Positions 12,962 through 23,061 of a stretch of 64,000 bases of DNA are shown here, one piece after another. The position numbers were made by a program, and so were the translations under genes. This DNA comes from Primulina eburnea. Its lineage: Eukaryota > Streptophyta > Magnoliopsida > Lamiales > Gesneriaceae. The first letter of the stretch is position 1; the number at the start of each line of letters is the position of its first letter. The stretch spans positions 21,972,868 to 22,036,867 of the forward strand of contig NC_133101.1 in assembly GCF_022965805.1 (NCBI RefSeq), read 5' to 3'. The notes below the pieces were generated by a model. The model was not told the origin of the DNA. It worked only from the letters and a program-made list of their open reading frames with translations, and searched no databases.

Positions 12962-13465
12962 TTAATCGAACATATCTCCTCCGTCGCTATCACTGTTGCT
13001 CTCGACTCCATCTACCTCCATGGGTGCTACTTCTTCTTCCTTTATGTTCTCTATCCCTGAATGTAGGTAGTTATTCTGGTCTTGGAGCCGATCCATAGTG
13101 CCGTGGAGCTTCGAAATATACCGATCCTGCCTGGCGATGAACTCCTCCTGGTGCTGACGGGCCTGAGCAGCGCGATCCTTTTCTATCTCTATCCTCTCAA
13201 GTAAATCCTTGTTGATTGAAACCAAGCGCGCGAAGCGAATCGAATTCGTCGGTATCTGTAGCATTTGACTTTCAGCCACATCCAAATGATGAGTGAGTCG
13301 CTGTACGTCCGACTCCAGCAGGTGCCTAATCTCATTCAGCTCTTGCCTTTCCAATTTCTCCTTGGCCAGTTGCGCCTTTAAAGTTGCTATTTTCCTAGCG
13401 TGGTTATCGATGGTAAGCTGACGCATGCGCAGAGCAGCCTGTGCGCGAGTACGAGGGGCAGCCAT
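12962..13465 (-). CDS. Extra ORF a: 167-residue coiled-coil protein with acidic tail, first ORF of the element
   Basis: This is the first frame after the leader. It starts ATGGCTGCC in a good plant initiation context (AGGAAATGGC, almost the same as the gag start at 12091). Residues 5-20 are basic (TRAQAALRMRQ), residues 20-135 form a predicted long coiled coil with Leu/Ile heptads, and the end is acidic (VDGVESNSDSDGGDMFD). No enzymatic motif is visible. A CCTAG|GAA acceptor-like site lies directly before the ATG. It is separated from ORF b by about 155 bp of AT-rich sequence. It may be a paralogue of ORF b or of a captured host coiled-coil gene; neither can be settled from the sequence. Function unknown. 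Confidence 0.75.
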   Translation of the reverse strand: MAAPRTRAQAALRMRQLTIDNHARKIATLKAQLAKEKLERQELNEIRHLLESDVQRLTHHLDVAESQMLQIPTNSIRFARLVSINKDLLERIEIEKDRAAQARQHQEEFIARQDRYISKLHGTMDRLQDQNNYLHSGIENIKEEEVAPMEVDGVESNSDSDGGDMFD

Positions 13466-13727
13466 TTCCTAGGATAAAAATGGAAATAAATCATCAGAAT
13501 CGTATAAAGGATGGAAAGGCACAAAGCACAAATAGTAGAAACAAAGTAGTCGTGGAATTTTCAATAATAAGGATTTTCGGAGTGACTGACTGAAAGGATA
13601 GATTTTTGGAGCTGTTCGAATTTTTAGGGAACAGATGAAGGTTGGTTTCAGATTGGGATGCACTAGGCTTTTGCCAAAATTTGACTTTGTCAAATTTTGT
13701 CAGTCAAAATCCCAGCGGGATTATGAA

Positions 13728-13746
13728 CCTGGCGGCTCTGATACCA
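13728..13746 (-). other. Primer-binding site, initiator tRNA-Met
   Basis: On the minus strand TGGTATCAGAGCC begins six bases after the LTR end. It matches the complement of the plant initiator tRNA-Met 3' end. A second stretch (CAGGTT) two bases further on also fits the T-arm side of that tRNA, so pairing may extend past the acceptor stem. Confidence 0.9.
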
Positions 13747-14693
13747 CTTAAATGTCACGCCCCGAGTCCGAAGCGTCGGTGACATACGGCATTGTTTAAC
13801 AATTAAATTGAAAACAATAAAGCCTCGTATCAAATCAAACCAGTCTTTTTCATAAATGAAATATTTTCTTACAATGACAAAGGAATAAAATACATCAGAG
13901 TTTCAAATAGCGGAAACGAAAGAAAAGTAAAATGTTGGATTCTGATCTTGATCTCCGATTCACCAACCCCAGAAAGCGTTTTGCTCTTCCTCATCCAATT
14001 GTCCCTCATTTTTATCTGAAATTTGTAAGGGGTGAGTGTTTTGGGAAACACTCAGCAAGTGGGGGTCGATCGATTCCAAAGATACATATAGAACTTAGTT
14101 TTCTTAAAACATTCTTTTAACAGACTTTCAAAACGTAATATTCTTAACTTATCAGGACAGAGACAAATCAAATGAATGACCAAATTCATCAGATGATTCA
14201 GAACAATTCAGAAACAGATTAACTCGATTCAGAACAGAACATATTAGAACGGACAGAACACTGTTACTCATCTCCTTTCCATGGTCAAATTGTCCCCAAT
14301 ATGTTAATCCTCTAAGGGGTGATTCCAGAACATGGTTTTATACCCACCAATGGGGGCCAGACAGAACATGGTTTTATACCCACCAATGGGGGCCAGAACA
14401 GAATCACAATTCTCGTCTCATTTCCAATTCGACTTGTAACAGTGCAGACAGAATTCAGACTTTTCCAGACAGAATTTATCAGAGTTTCAGATTTTAGAAT
14501 TTCATACTGACACAGCGGAACCAAGAACATCGAAGTACGAAAAGAAACATATAATCGATCGAAATTTCAAATTATAATAATCCAAATTTTCGAAAAAAAT
14601 AGACATGCATATCATGAAATTTTCGAATATATATCCATGGCACCATACGTTATACAAGTTTCAAAATAGAAAGAAACTAATTAACAAAAGCCC

Positions 14694-14699
14694 ACTTAC
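14694..14699 (-). other. Candidate splice donor in the 5' LTR
   Basis: AAAAGT|GTAAGT on the minus strand lies about 260 bp downstream of the TATA box and upstream of the primer-binding site. It is a consensus plant donor and could be joined to the acceptor-like TAG|GA sites before ORF a, ORF b and gag. This is an inference from consensus only. Confidence 0.4.
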
Positions 14700-14956
14700 A
14701 CTTTTCTTAAACGAAGTTCCCTTGCGAAAATTCGACAGCACTTTGGCGTAACTCCAATACTTTCTATCTTTGATTGGGCAGCACTTCGACACAGTATTTC
14801 CACACTGTAGCGCATGAACGAATTTTCCTTCTTTCCTCTAATATTTCGGCCGAGACTTGGATAGAGAGGGGAGGGCCGAAAATTTTGGAAGAATGAGGGG
14901 AGGTGGCCGAGACTTTGGCTTAAATTTTGGTATCATTTCTCATGCATGTGGTCTAG

Positions 14957-14964
14957 TATTTATA
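14957..14964 (-). promoter_or_regulatory. TATA box of the Tekay-like element
   Basis: TATAAATA on the minus strand sits inside the short palindrome GGTCTATAAATACTAGACC, about 530 bp into the 5' LTR. The same box is in the 3' LTR at 7130-7137. Position and sequence suit a pol II promoter. The start site is not visible. Confidence 0.6.
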
Positions 14965-15496
14965 GACCAAATTGTGCCCCTCCATATACCCCTTGGTCGA
15001 TCACTTGAGCTCCAAGGAAGACAATTATTGTCTTGATAATTCCCATGAGACACCTTGATCATATAAAGGGTCATTTCTTACACCATAATGTTGTCCTTCC
15101 CTTAGCTCAAGCCCTTAGCTCCCTTTTTTGGTCTACTCAAAAGTCATCTCTTGCATCTTTAATTTGTCCAAGGCTTTTAGCTCACCTTTTAGCTCCATTT
15201 GTGGTCTTGTTAGGACAAGCTTGGTTGAGCTTCTTCGAGTTGAAATTTTACGTCCTTGAGCTGGGGTTTTACTTCTCTCGAGCCGAGTCTTCGATGGATG
15301 TGGTTATTTGCAGCGTGGCTTCTTGTTGAGCCAATTCTCGAGCTTCTTTGAAATCTCTTCTCCGAGTTGAATTAACTGAAAATCTTATTTTCATATTTAA
15401 GTTAATAAAATATTCTGATCTTAGATTAAGCTAAAATTCTAAGTTCATAAATTTATTACCTTATTTACTTTGAATCGAAAATATCGGGTTCTCACA

Positions 15497-15501
15497 GTAT
15501 C
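15497..15501. other. Target-site duplication GTATC (right)
   Basis: An exact copy of 5919-5923, directly after the CTCACA end of the element. Confidence 0.93.
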
Positions 15502-15852
15502 CCCTGCTGCCCAGCATTGTGGTTCTTTTAGATGGATTCATCGCCCAATACGATCAAGAATACGAGTCACAATCACGATCTGAATTCAACAAACACGAAC
15601 ATGAACATGTATACGAATATGAATACGAACATGCATATGAATATGAATATGTTTATGTGATATGTTATGTTTTGAAAATGTTTAAGTTTAAATTTTATGC
15701 ATTATTAAGAAAATGATATTTTAAGTACAAGTATTTTTCACTGTTATATGTTGACTGTATTACGTATTACTTGTTATCAAGGATAGGACGTGTTGTGTCT
15801 TTAGACTCACTAGGTGTGTTGATGCAGGTGATATAAATAACTATGATGTTGG
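15502..15852 (+). repeat. 3' LTR (second part) of the old chromovirus
   Basis: This continues the LTR broken at 5923; the cut falls inside a tract that is continuous in the related inverted LTR (region 18530-18620). It contains the palindromic motif TGTCTTTAGACTCACTAG followed by GATGCAGGTGA (15791-15831), which is also present in two other LTRs of this window. The expected last few hundred bases are missing. Near 15852 the sequence jumps straight into RNase H coding sequence of another gypsy copy. Confidence 0.75.
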
Positions 15853-16427
15853 AGTGATAGCATATGCATCTATACAATTGAAGGTTCATGAGAAGAATTA
15901 CCCGACTCATTACCTCGAGTTTGCAGCAGTAGTATTTTCTCTCAAGATTTGGAGACATTACTTATATGGGGAGAAGTGCAAGATTTTCACTGATCATATA
16001 AGTTTGAAATAATTTTTCACCCAAAAAGAGTTGAATACGAGGCAACGAAGATGGTTAAAGTTGAAAGACTACGACTGCGATATTAGCTACCACCCGGAAA
16101 AGGCTAGTGTAGTTGCTTTGAGTAGAAAGACAACAGTTATTACTTAGTTGTCACTTCAGAGACCATTGTAGTCAGAGATTCGGCGATTCGAGCTCCCAGT
16201 GTATGCTAGGAGCGAGGCCCCCAATCTTTCTACTATGACAATTCTGTCGACTCTGAGAGATAGAATCTACGAAGGTCAGTCTTCTGATGAGCAGCTTCAA
16301 AAATAAAGAATGAGAGACGAAGCTAAGGGTCAGAAGTTGTATTCCGAGGAGGATGGCATAGTTCGATATTGAGATCGACTACGGAAATGGGAAAATATTA
16401 CTATGGATATGGGAAAATATTACTACC
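15853..16427 (+). pseudogene. Gypsy RNase H / tether fragment
   Basis: The translation starts [20 protein letters not shown] and continues through [16 protein letters not shown] and [20 protein letters not shown], which is plant gypsy RNase H. It then runs into the linker before integrase. Stops interrupt it near 16011 and 16146. An internal deletion joins the linker straight to the integrase phrase KWENITMD at about 16382-16405, and a GGGAAAATATTACTA string is then repeated. It is a different copy from the one at 305-3670. It touches LTR sequence on the left and an opposite-strand gag on the right, so both edges are rearrangement points. Confidence 0.8.
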
Positions 16428-16428
16428 A

Positions 16429-17200
16429 CTAATGCCTCGGTAGCTCTGTAAACTGCTTTTTTTGTGGCTGGGAGCTATACTGGGCCTGGGATCTCTTCCA
16501 CTGCATCTCAAAATCAATATCCCTCAGGGCTTGCTCCGCCTGGAAAGCACAGGCGATGGCTTCATCATAGGTCGCCGGTCTCATCAGCATAACATTCCGG
16601 CACAAGTTGGGTCTCAGGCCATCCATGAAATGCCTCAGCTTCTGAGCGGCATCTCTCGCAATAAGGGGTAAAAATTGGCAGCTCCTGTCAAACTTCCTTA
16701 TAAACTCGGACACAGTCGATTCCCCCTATCGTAGACTCATGAACTCCCCCGTCAGACGACCCCTGACATCTGTTGGAAAATATTTGTTGTAGAAAATCTC
16801 TTTGAACCGATCCCAAGTAAGGGTAGCCAAGTCCACCCCATGAGCGACTCCCTCTCACCAAGGTATGCGTCATCTCTCAGCATATATGTGGCGAACCTGA
16901 TCCGGTCGTCATCCCTCATCTCCAAGTACTTAAAATGTAGCTCCACAGAGCGGATCCAGCCCTCTGCCAAGAATGGATAAGTGGTGCCCCCAAACTCCTT
17001 CGGGTTAAGCCGTCAAACTGCTCATATATGTTTGTCTGAGGTCGGGGAGCCTGCTGTGCCCGCTCCATAAGCATAACAACACCCTCAAGGAGTCGGATAG
17101 CTGCATCTGCTGGCAGTGGTGGGGGTGGTGATGGAAGGCCTCTACCTCCTCCAGGAAACTCCTCCTAACGGTCAAAGCTGGGGATGCGTCTGGGAGGCAT
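16429..17200 (-). pseudogene. Gypsy gag pseudogene (Tekay-like)
   Basis: From the ATG at 17200 the start reads MPPRRIPSFDR then a stop. The capsid region follows in shifted frames: EFGGTTYPFLAEGWIRSVEL, YMLRDDA, then FIRKFDRSCQFLPL, LRHFMDGLRPNL and ATYDEAIACAFQAEQALRDI. This is the retrotransposon gag domain of Tekay-like elements. At least two frameshifts and one nonsense codon break it, and it ends before a zinc knuckle. It lies about 235 bp downstream of a primer-binding site that belongs to a Cassandra-type LTR rather than to a gypsy LTR. Confidence 0.82.
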
Positions 17201-17435
17201 GATATCTGAATAAAATCCAAATTCTAAACGTAACACATCATGTAATTTAATCTTGTTTTCAAAACATTTATTCCTTAAATCATGTAAACTGCTAAACATA
17301 TAATTTGAATCACTATAAAACGCGTATCATGTAAACATGGAGGTGATAACATTAAAAACATTTAAACTTACAGATTTGAGGTTTGAAGACTGAGCTGCAG
17401 AAGCTGGCGGTGGCACAACTCTATATAAGACCCTT

Positions 17436-17447
17436 GCTCTGATACCA
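17436..17447 (-). other. Primer-binding site (initiator tRNA-Met) after the Cassandra-type LTR
   Basis: TGGTATCAGAGC on the minus strand, two bases after the GGTGTTACA end of the 5S-containing LTR. Confidence 0.85.
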
Positions 17448-17449
17448 AC

Positions 17450-17839
17450 TGTAACACCCCAGATTCGATGACTTTCTCCAGTATACCAAGAATAGTCTTT
17501 CCAGCGTGCTTATGTCCTCACTCACACGCACCTTAAGAAACTTCCCAGGGGTCACCCATCCCAGAATTTCCCCAAATCAAACACGCTTAACTTTAGAGTT
17601 ATTATGTGATGAGCTAACGAAAATAAGATGCAATTTCTTGATATGAGTAGTACATATCAAATTTTTTAAGCCTTCCTCAACTGTACAGTCTCATATCTAA
17701 ACAGTTTCGGAACCCCTCTCCTTCCGGTGTAAGATCGGTTCATTCATGTTCACTCCGCCTAGATGCCTGCCAAGAAAAGCTCATTGTTCGTGCAAACTCA
17801 TGGCAACGGCGGTCCCCTCCCCCCTCCCCCGGTCTCACA
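17450..17839 (-). mobile_element. Cassandra-type TRIM LTR carrying 5S rRNA-derived sequence
   Basis: On the minus strand the unit can be read from TGTGAGACC (17839) to GGTGTTACA (17450), about 390 bp. An alternative start just after the purine tract at 17813-17830 is possible. It contains a 5S rRNA-like core, then GTGCGTGTGAGTGAGGACA and CACGCTGGAAAGAC, which I recognise from Cassandra LTRs. Cassandra elements are small non-autonomous retrotransposons whose LTRs carry a pol III-type 5S promoter. Only one LTR is present here. Confidence 0.75.
17524..17613 (-). other. 5S rRNA-like segment (not a functional rRNA gene)
   Basis: On the minus strand AAAGTTAAGCGTGTTTG matches the 5S box A region (17578-17595), and GGGATGGGTGACC-CTGGGAAGT matches the box C region (17540-17563). 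The 5' third of 5S is missing or diverged and the terminal stem cannot form. It is therefore a retrotransposon-borne derivative that may retain TFIIIA/TFIIIC-binding boxes. Confidence 0.75.
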
Positions 17840-17907
17840 TGCGCACCAGCTTCCTCTTGGTTCGTTCCCAAACCACACCGTACTAAGAGAGGTCGGCTCT
17901 AATACCA
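17840..17907 (-). mobile_element. Cassandra internal domain with degenerate primer-binding site
   Basis: On the minus strand TGGTATTAGAGCCGACC (17907-17891) is a primer-binding site with one transition. It is followed by about 50 bp leading to the LTR at 17839. Cassandra internal domains are this short. Directly upstream, in place of a Cassandra 5' LTR, stands a 2.6-kb gypsy LTR. Confidence 0.6.
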
Positions 17908-17909
17908 AC

Positions 17910-20527
17910 TGAGACTTCTATTACTTAAAATACTTCTAGAATTTTTTATAAAAAATCTAATACTCGAAAATTATATCTAAATCCTTGCATGAAATATCGC
18001 TGAAAATTTACATTTATAAAATAATAGCCATCAACGAACAGATAAAAATACTGTAGTTTAAAATAGACAAATCGTCAACTCTAGACATGCGTTTTAAAAA
18101 TAAATCAAGTATGAAGCGTGTAAAAATCCTGATAACCAGTAACGTAATAAATTGAACGAGTAAAAATTTTCATGTTCACTCCTATCTCATAAACATGATG
18201 AGCGGAAAATATGGTCCTCGGGTTCGTGTGCGCACATGCAACTGCACTTATTCAGTCTTCGGCACCTCCAGTCTCCTAATCAAAATGTTCACTGCATCAT
18301 TCACACCTAGTGAGTCTAAAGACTCAAAAACCTGTAACGTTATACCAAGTACATATACATAACAAGCAACAGTGAAAAGTACCGAATAAATTACAATTCA
18401 TGATCTTAAAAGTCATATGCATAATCATGACCTGTCAAAGCATAAACATTTTCATAACATATATCATCATATCAAGATATATGTGTTCATTTTCTTAATT
18501 TTATTAACGTTCATTAGTTGTGACTTTCGTATCATCGTAGTAGGCGATTAATCCATCTACGTATAACCGCGGTACCTGATGACGGGACATCAGCGATAGT
18601 ATTACCCATCCACTGAGCCTTGGCCTCACATATCACCGTATTATCATGTCATCGTATTAGTCACAACCAACTCCCATCCTTCAAAACATGACATCATATT
18701 CATCACTTAATAAAATCATGCATATACGTAAATTTTCCTTGAAACCAAGCAGCATGCAACGTATTTTTCATGTTTACATAAAAATTCGTATTCGTGATAA
18801 CATAAACATTTAAAAAAATGAAAAATCATGTTTAGGGTGCTGCTAGGACTGCTAATTTGACCCGGGTGAAAAATGACCATTTTGCCCCTGAGAACTCAAA
18901 ATGACCGTTTTACCCCTGGACCTCTAAATTTCGACCCGAAACCTACCAAAGTCCTTTAAACACCTCAAAACGTAATAGTAAGCATTTAATAGACGTAAAC
19001 TCGAGCATGTTTCAAAACTTATACGATTTGTTTTAAAACTTGGACCGGGGTCCCGGTTTTAACCTGAATCAACCCAAAACTTAACCAAATTTTTCACAAC
19101 TTTTTACCACACCTTATACACATCCTACCAGTCCCTAGACCACCGAGACCAGCCCACTTAAGCCCATCAAACCACCCTGCAAGTTGCTAGATTTTTCAGC
19201 CCTTTGATAATCCACAAACTCTAATGCACCAAGTCTTCAAACCTTCGACCCTAGACCCAACCAACTCGAACCAACCTGGAACCGATGTTAACTAGGACCA
19301 TGATCAAGCCAAGGACACCCTGTTGGACCGATCTTAACCTCACCTACAGCCCCATGCACGCGCCTTGTCTGATCTTCCCAAGGAGTGACACAACTAGCCC
19401 TTAACCCTACCTGTTCCTTCTACCTTCACGTCCTGCTGCACACGGACATTTCCCAGCCTAGTCACGGACCCAATAGGGTCTGATACATGACTGGAATCAA
19501 GCCATGCACGGCTGCACCAACCATTTCTCTTGATCTAGCCATGAAAACCCAATTTCCTTCACCCAAAACCAATCGGCCCTCCCTCAACCTGACCATATCT
19601 CGACTCCAGCCCGTTGTTACCTTCACTCTCGACATATGCAGCCCCCTAACATCTCAAAATCGGCAATGAGTCAAGAAATTGCATATTTCATGTCAAATCT
19701 TTGTAAAAATAGCACCACATGATAAATCAAAGGATTTCTCATGCAAATACATATATATCAGCATATAAATTATGTAAATGATGAGAAAAAGAGATACATG
19801 GCATGCCTTAACGTTTACGTGCTCAAAAACTCGAAGATATGCGTAGGACTTGCACTGGAGAGACGGGGGAAAGTTTTTTCTTGAAAACTATGGAGGCCGA
19901 TGGTTTTGCTGCTGAAAAATGAGAGAAGGCTGCTGTTGGGAGGGGAAGGAACGGCTGCTAGGAAAATTTAGGTTTAGGATTTGCTTAATGATGGGTTTAA
20001 GTAGAAAGCTTAGCATAAATGGACCTTAATTAAAAATTAAATGGATAGAAAGGGTTTTGGCAACATTAAGCAATAAAATAAACCCATCAAGCCCAATAAC
20101 ACTTCAGAAAAATATTTCGTTTTGGTACGTTTTTTAATATATTGCTCGAACCCTCAAAAAGTCCTCTGAATCGCTAAAATTTGTGTACCGGTTGAAAATA
20201 TACCTCGGCGACTAAAAATATGTCTCGGCGAGTAAAAAAACATGGCCCATATTCAAAAATTACCTTTAAATACACCTCACATTAAATATAAAATTAATTA
20301 TTTAATAAAAATATTTTTCCTGATTATTCCCGGTCTCCGTTACTCGTTCGAGAGCGAAATGAAACTTAAAACCTAATGCATGAAACTTTAAAATACGCAT
20401 GACATAACATGTATCCATGCAATATTCATTCATTAAAAATGCATAAAAATAATTAAACACATATTTTTAATAAAATCCTAGATTGCATGCAGTTAGGTTA
20501 CGTAGTTCAAATTTTCTAGACCTTACA
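17910..20527 (-). repeat. Gypsy LTR, 2.6 kb, related to the LTR at 3707
   Basis: On the minus strand it runs TGTAAGGTCTAG... to ...GAAGTCTCA with a primer-binding site two bases further on. The first 300 bp align with the LTR of the old plus-strand chromovirus, and the shared palindromic motif TTGAGTCTTTAGACTCACTAG is at about 18304-18326. Short frames inside (for example 19487-19669) have no family features. The sequence contains long C/A-rich stretches around 19080-19640 but no gene that I can support. Confidence 0.8.
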
Positions 20528-21289
20528 CAGTTATTATTTAATAAATTTAAAATCAACTAATTATATTACAGTGTTAGTAGTTGTGACTTTAAATATGTAC
20601 AAGATTCTAATAGAATATTCTAGAGGAGTTTAGAATTGATAAATTAATTAACATTTAATTAAAAATTTAAATAATGTTTATATATATAATGCATTAGCAA
20701 GATATGAATTTGCGTGATATATACAACATGAGAATTTTAATTAATTAATTGAAATAAATTAGTTCTAATGAGATTAGGATTATGAATAATAATAAGAGTG
20801 AGATTTCTGATTTGATCGGGAATTAAAGTCTATAAATATTTCATTAAGGATTATATGAAATGAGATAATTTTGCACCAAAATTTTTCTCCTTCTCTTTTC
20901 CTTGCAAAATTTTGGCCACCACACAAATTTTAAAGAAAAATTTTGGCCACTTCCAGTGCCGCCGGATTTCTAAAATTCAGGCGATCTAATCTCAACGCAA
21001 ATTTCGTTTAGATCTGTATTGTGATCTATACGAGGAATCCAGTCACTGATAAAACCTTTTTTGACGATCAAAGAAGAAGAAATATCGGTTCGTAGAGATT
21101 TACAAGAAAGAAAAACTACGTTAATCAGGGAATGGTTTGGTGTCCAGCGTTAAATACATAAAGGTAAATAGAATTAAACACTTTATGAATATTTAAAATT
21201 ATACAACTCCCAAGGAATGTTTTGAATGTCAAAACTAAAATTTTTAAACTTCTGTTGCGTCTTGGGTGCGAGAAAACAGTACTCCAACA
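20528..21289 (-). repeat. Probable LTR fragment of another retrotransposon
   Basis: On the minus strand it begins TGTTGGAGTACTG and contains CGCACCCAAGACGCAACAG, AACGCTGGACACC and GTAAATCTCTACGAACC, a style I associate with plant copia LTRs. No partner LTR, primer-binding site or polypurine tract is visible, and it ends abruptly at the gypsy LTR. A weak TATA-like CTATAAATATTTC (plus strand, about 20830) is present. Assignment is tentative. Confidence 0.3.
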
Positions 21290-21829
21290 ATGCTGACCAT
21301 TAATGAGAGAGAGATGAGATAGGGGTACTAAATTTTCAAGCAACTTAGAGATCTTTAAAATCGATGGCACAAGGTTATTATATTTTTCTTTTATAATTTG
21401 GGTAAGATGACATAAAATCCAATAAACTAGAACATTAGTTGCAGGATCCCCTCATGTTTGTATGATATTCTCCTTCATTTAGTGTGGAGTTGATGTGGAG
21501 CCTATGCTATTTTTCAATTATTGAGTAGAGGACACCCATGATGTTTAATTTTGAACAGCTCATTTATTCATCAACATTGGGTTTTTGTTCTAGTAGAAAA
21601 CGTGGATAGGGGTTACACTACCAACACTGACCTAACATATCGCATTTCAGTTTCGTCAATTAGAGTTGCTAATAGACTATACATCACAAAGGAGAGAGCA
21701 CAAATGTGAGGGCATGTTATCTTAATCACGATTAATGAATATAAAATAGTAATTAGTTAATAACAGCAGAATAGTTAGTTAAAAATTTGTGTTTGGGTCT
21801 GTGAACTTTTATCACGACCTGTCGTGCAA
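21290..21829. other. Intergenic, nothing recognised
   Basis: AT-rich DNA between the LTR fragment and the left arm of the first inverted repeat. No coding frame, RNA or repeat is supported. Confidence 0.5.
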
Positions 21830-23061
21830 TCGATTTAGGTAGTGTTTGTAACCTCTAAAATTAAGTGATAAAAAAATTTGTTTGATTATTAATTTTTTTT
21901 AACAAAATAGTAAACGAATCATAAGAAAGAAATCAAGAGCTTCCATTCATCATTTCTGGAAGAAGGATCGCTCATACTTTCCTATTGAAGTCAAGAAAAT
22001 ATCCATTCTTATTTGATTCACGACCCCCTCAAACAGATATTTTTTTTGTTTCCCTAAGCAAGTTCGCCATCAACCGTAGCAGTAATCTACTAAAATCTAG
22101 CATTAGCGAACACTTTCGGAACTAATGTCGAATGGACGATTCCTGTAGTAGCGACGAGAGAAATGGTCGATCCTCGACAATATGGATTGGATTTGATCCA
22201 CTAAATAGAAAAATTAAACTAAAATGCTCGAGTTCTTGTAGCACTTACCAATGAAATGAATTCCTCATATATTTATATATATATATATGATTTATATATA
22301 TATATATAAGATGTCTCGTAGTATTTTTTTTATTACCTAACCTAGAAAACCCATAGAGAAAAAAATCAATAATCACTTAACTTTAGAGGTTGCAAACGTA
22401 CTGGAATCGGTTTCGAAAATAATATAATGGAATGCGAGTTTTTTATTTGCTTTATTTGAAGGTTTTCATAAAACCGAGAAATAGTATAAGCATCCTTTTA
22501 CACCTCTAATAATTGTTAAGGTGGTTATTATTATTATCAGTTTGTCTAATTAATTTTTGTATTACATAGAAATAAAAGGCTCACTGACTGATCCATATTA
22601 TAACTTCGAACTGGCGGAACCAATTAGACTTCCACTCTTAATGATTTTTTTTGTCTAATGTTTCGTTTCTTTTCTCTACTTTTGAAAATGATTCTTAACC
22701 ATTGGAGATCACGTGTGCATGCATGCCTCAACATTGGATATGAGATTTCATTTCTTTCAAGTTAATCATCATATATATAATAAATTTTTTAGGACAGTTC
22801 CACTACTTGTAAAAATACTAAATTTGACTAAAAATATAGATCTTTTTCTTCCATGGACGTAGTTAAAAATTTTAGTTCCTAGGAAAAATGTACAAGTAAA
22901 TTATAAATTCATTTTGAAACTCATGATCCTATAATTAACAATAATCTGATTATGGAACCTCACAACATGTTTTATAATCAAGCATAAATCAAATTCAAAT
23001 AATTAAAATTTACATGCATCCTAACTCGATGTTAATATTTATGTTTACATTTTGATAACAT

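Larger units (their letters stand above)
5924..15496 (-). mobile_element. Complete Tekay-like Ty3/gypsy element with two extra ORFs (9,573 bp)
   Basis: The element reads on the minus strand: 5' LTR 15496-13753, primer-binding site, coiled-coil ORF a, coiled-coil ORF b, gag-pol, polypurine tract, 3' LTR 7669-5924. Both ends are TG...CA and it is flanked by the five-base duplication GTATC. By eye the LTRs differ at roughly twenty positions in 1,745, plus two small indels, which points to a fairly recent insertion. It is nested in the LTR of the older chromovirus. Gag-pol has three disabling changes, so this copy is not autonomous now. The two ORFs ahead of gag are not part of the usual chromovirus plan. 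Confidence 0.95.
13753..15496 (-). repeat. 5' LTR of the Tekay-like element
   Basis: 1,744 bp, pairing with 5924-7669. It holds the promoter (TATA box at 14957-14964) and, downstream of it in the direction of transcription, a strong donor-like GTAAGT (14699-14694). The right edge CTCACA is followed by the target duplication. Confidence 0.95.

Noticed and set aside
17524..17613. A functional 5S rRNA gene
   Set aside because: The 5' third and terminal stem are missing and the segment lies inside a Cassandra-type LTR.
19487..19669. 60-codon frame in C/A-rich DNA
   Set aside because: It lies within a gypsy LTR, has no recognisable motif and is not found in the related LTR at 3707.
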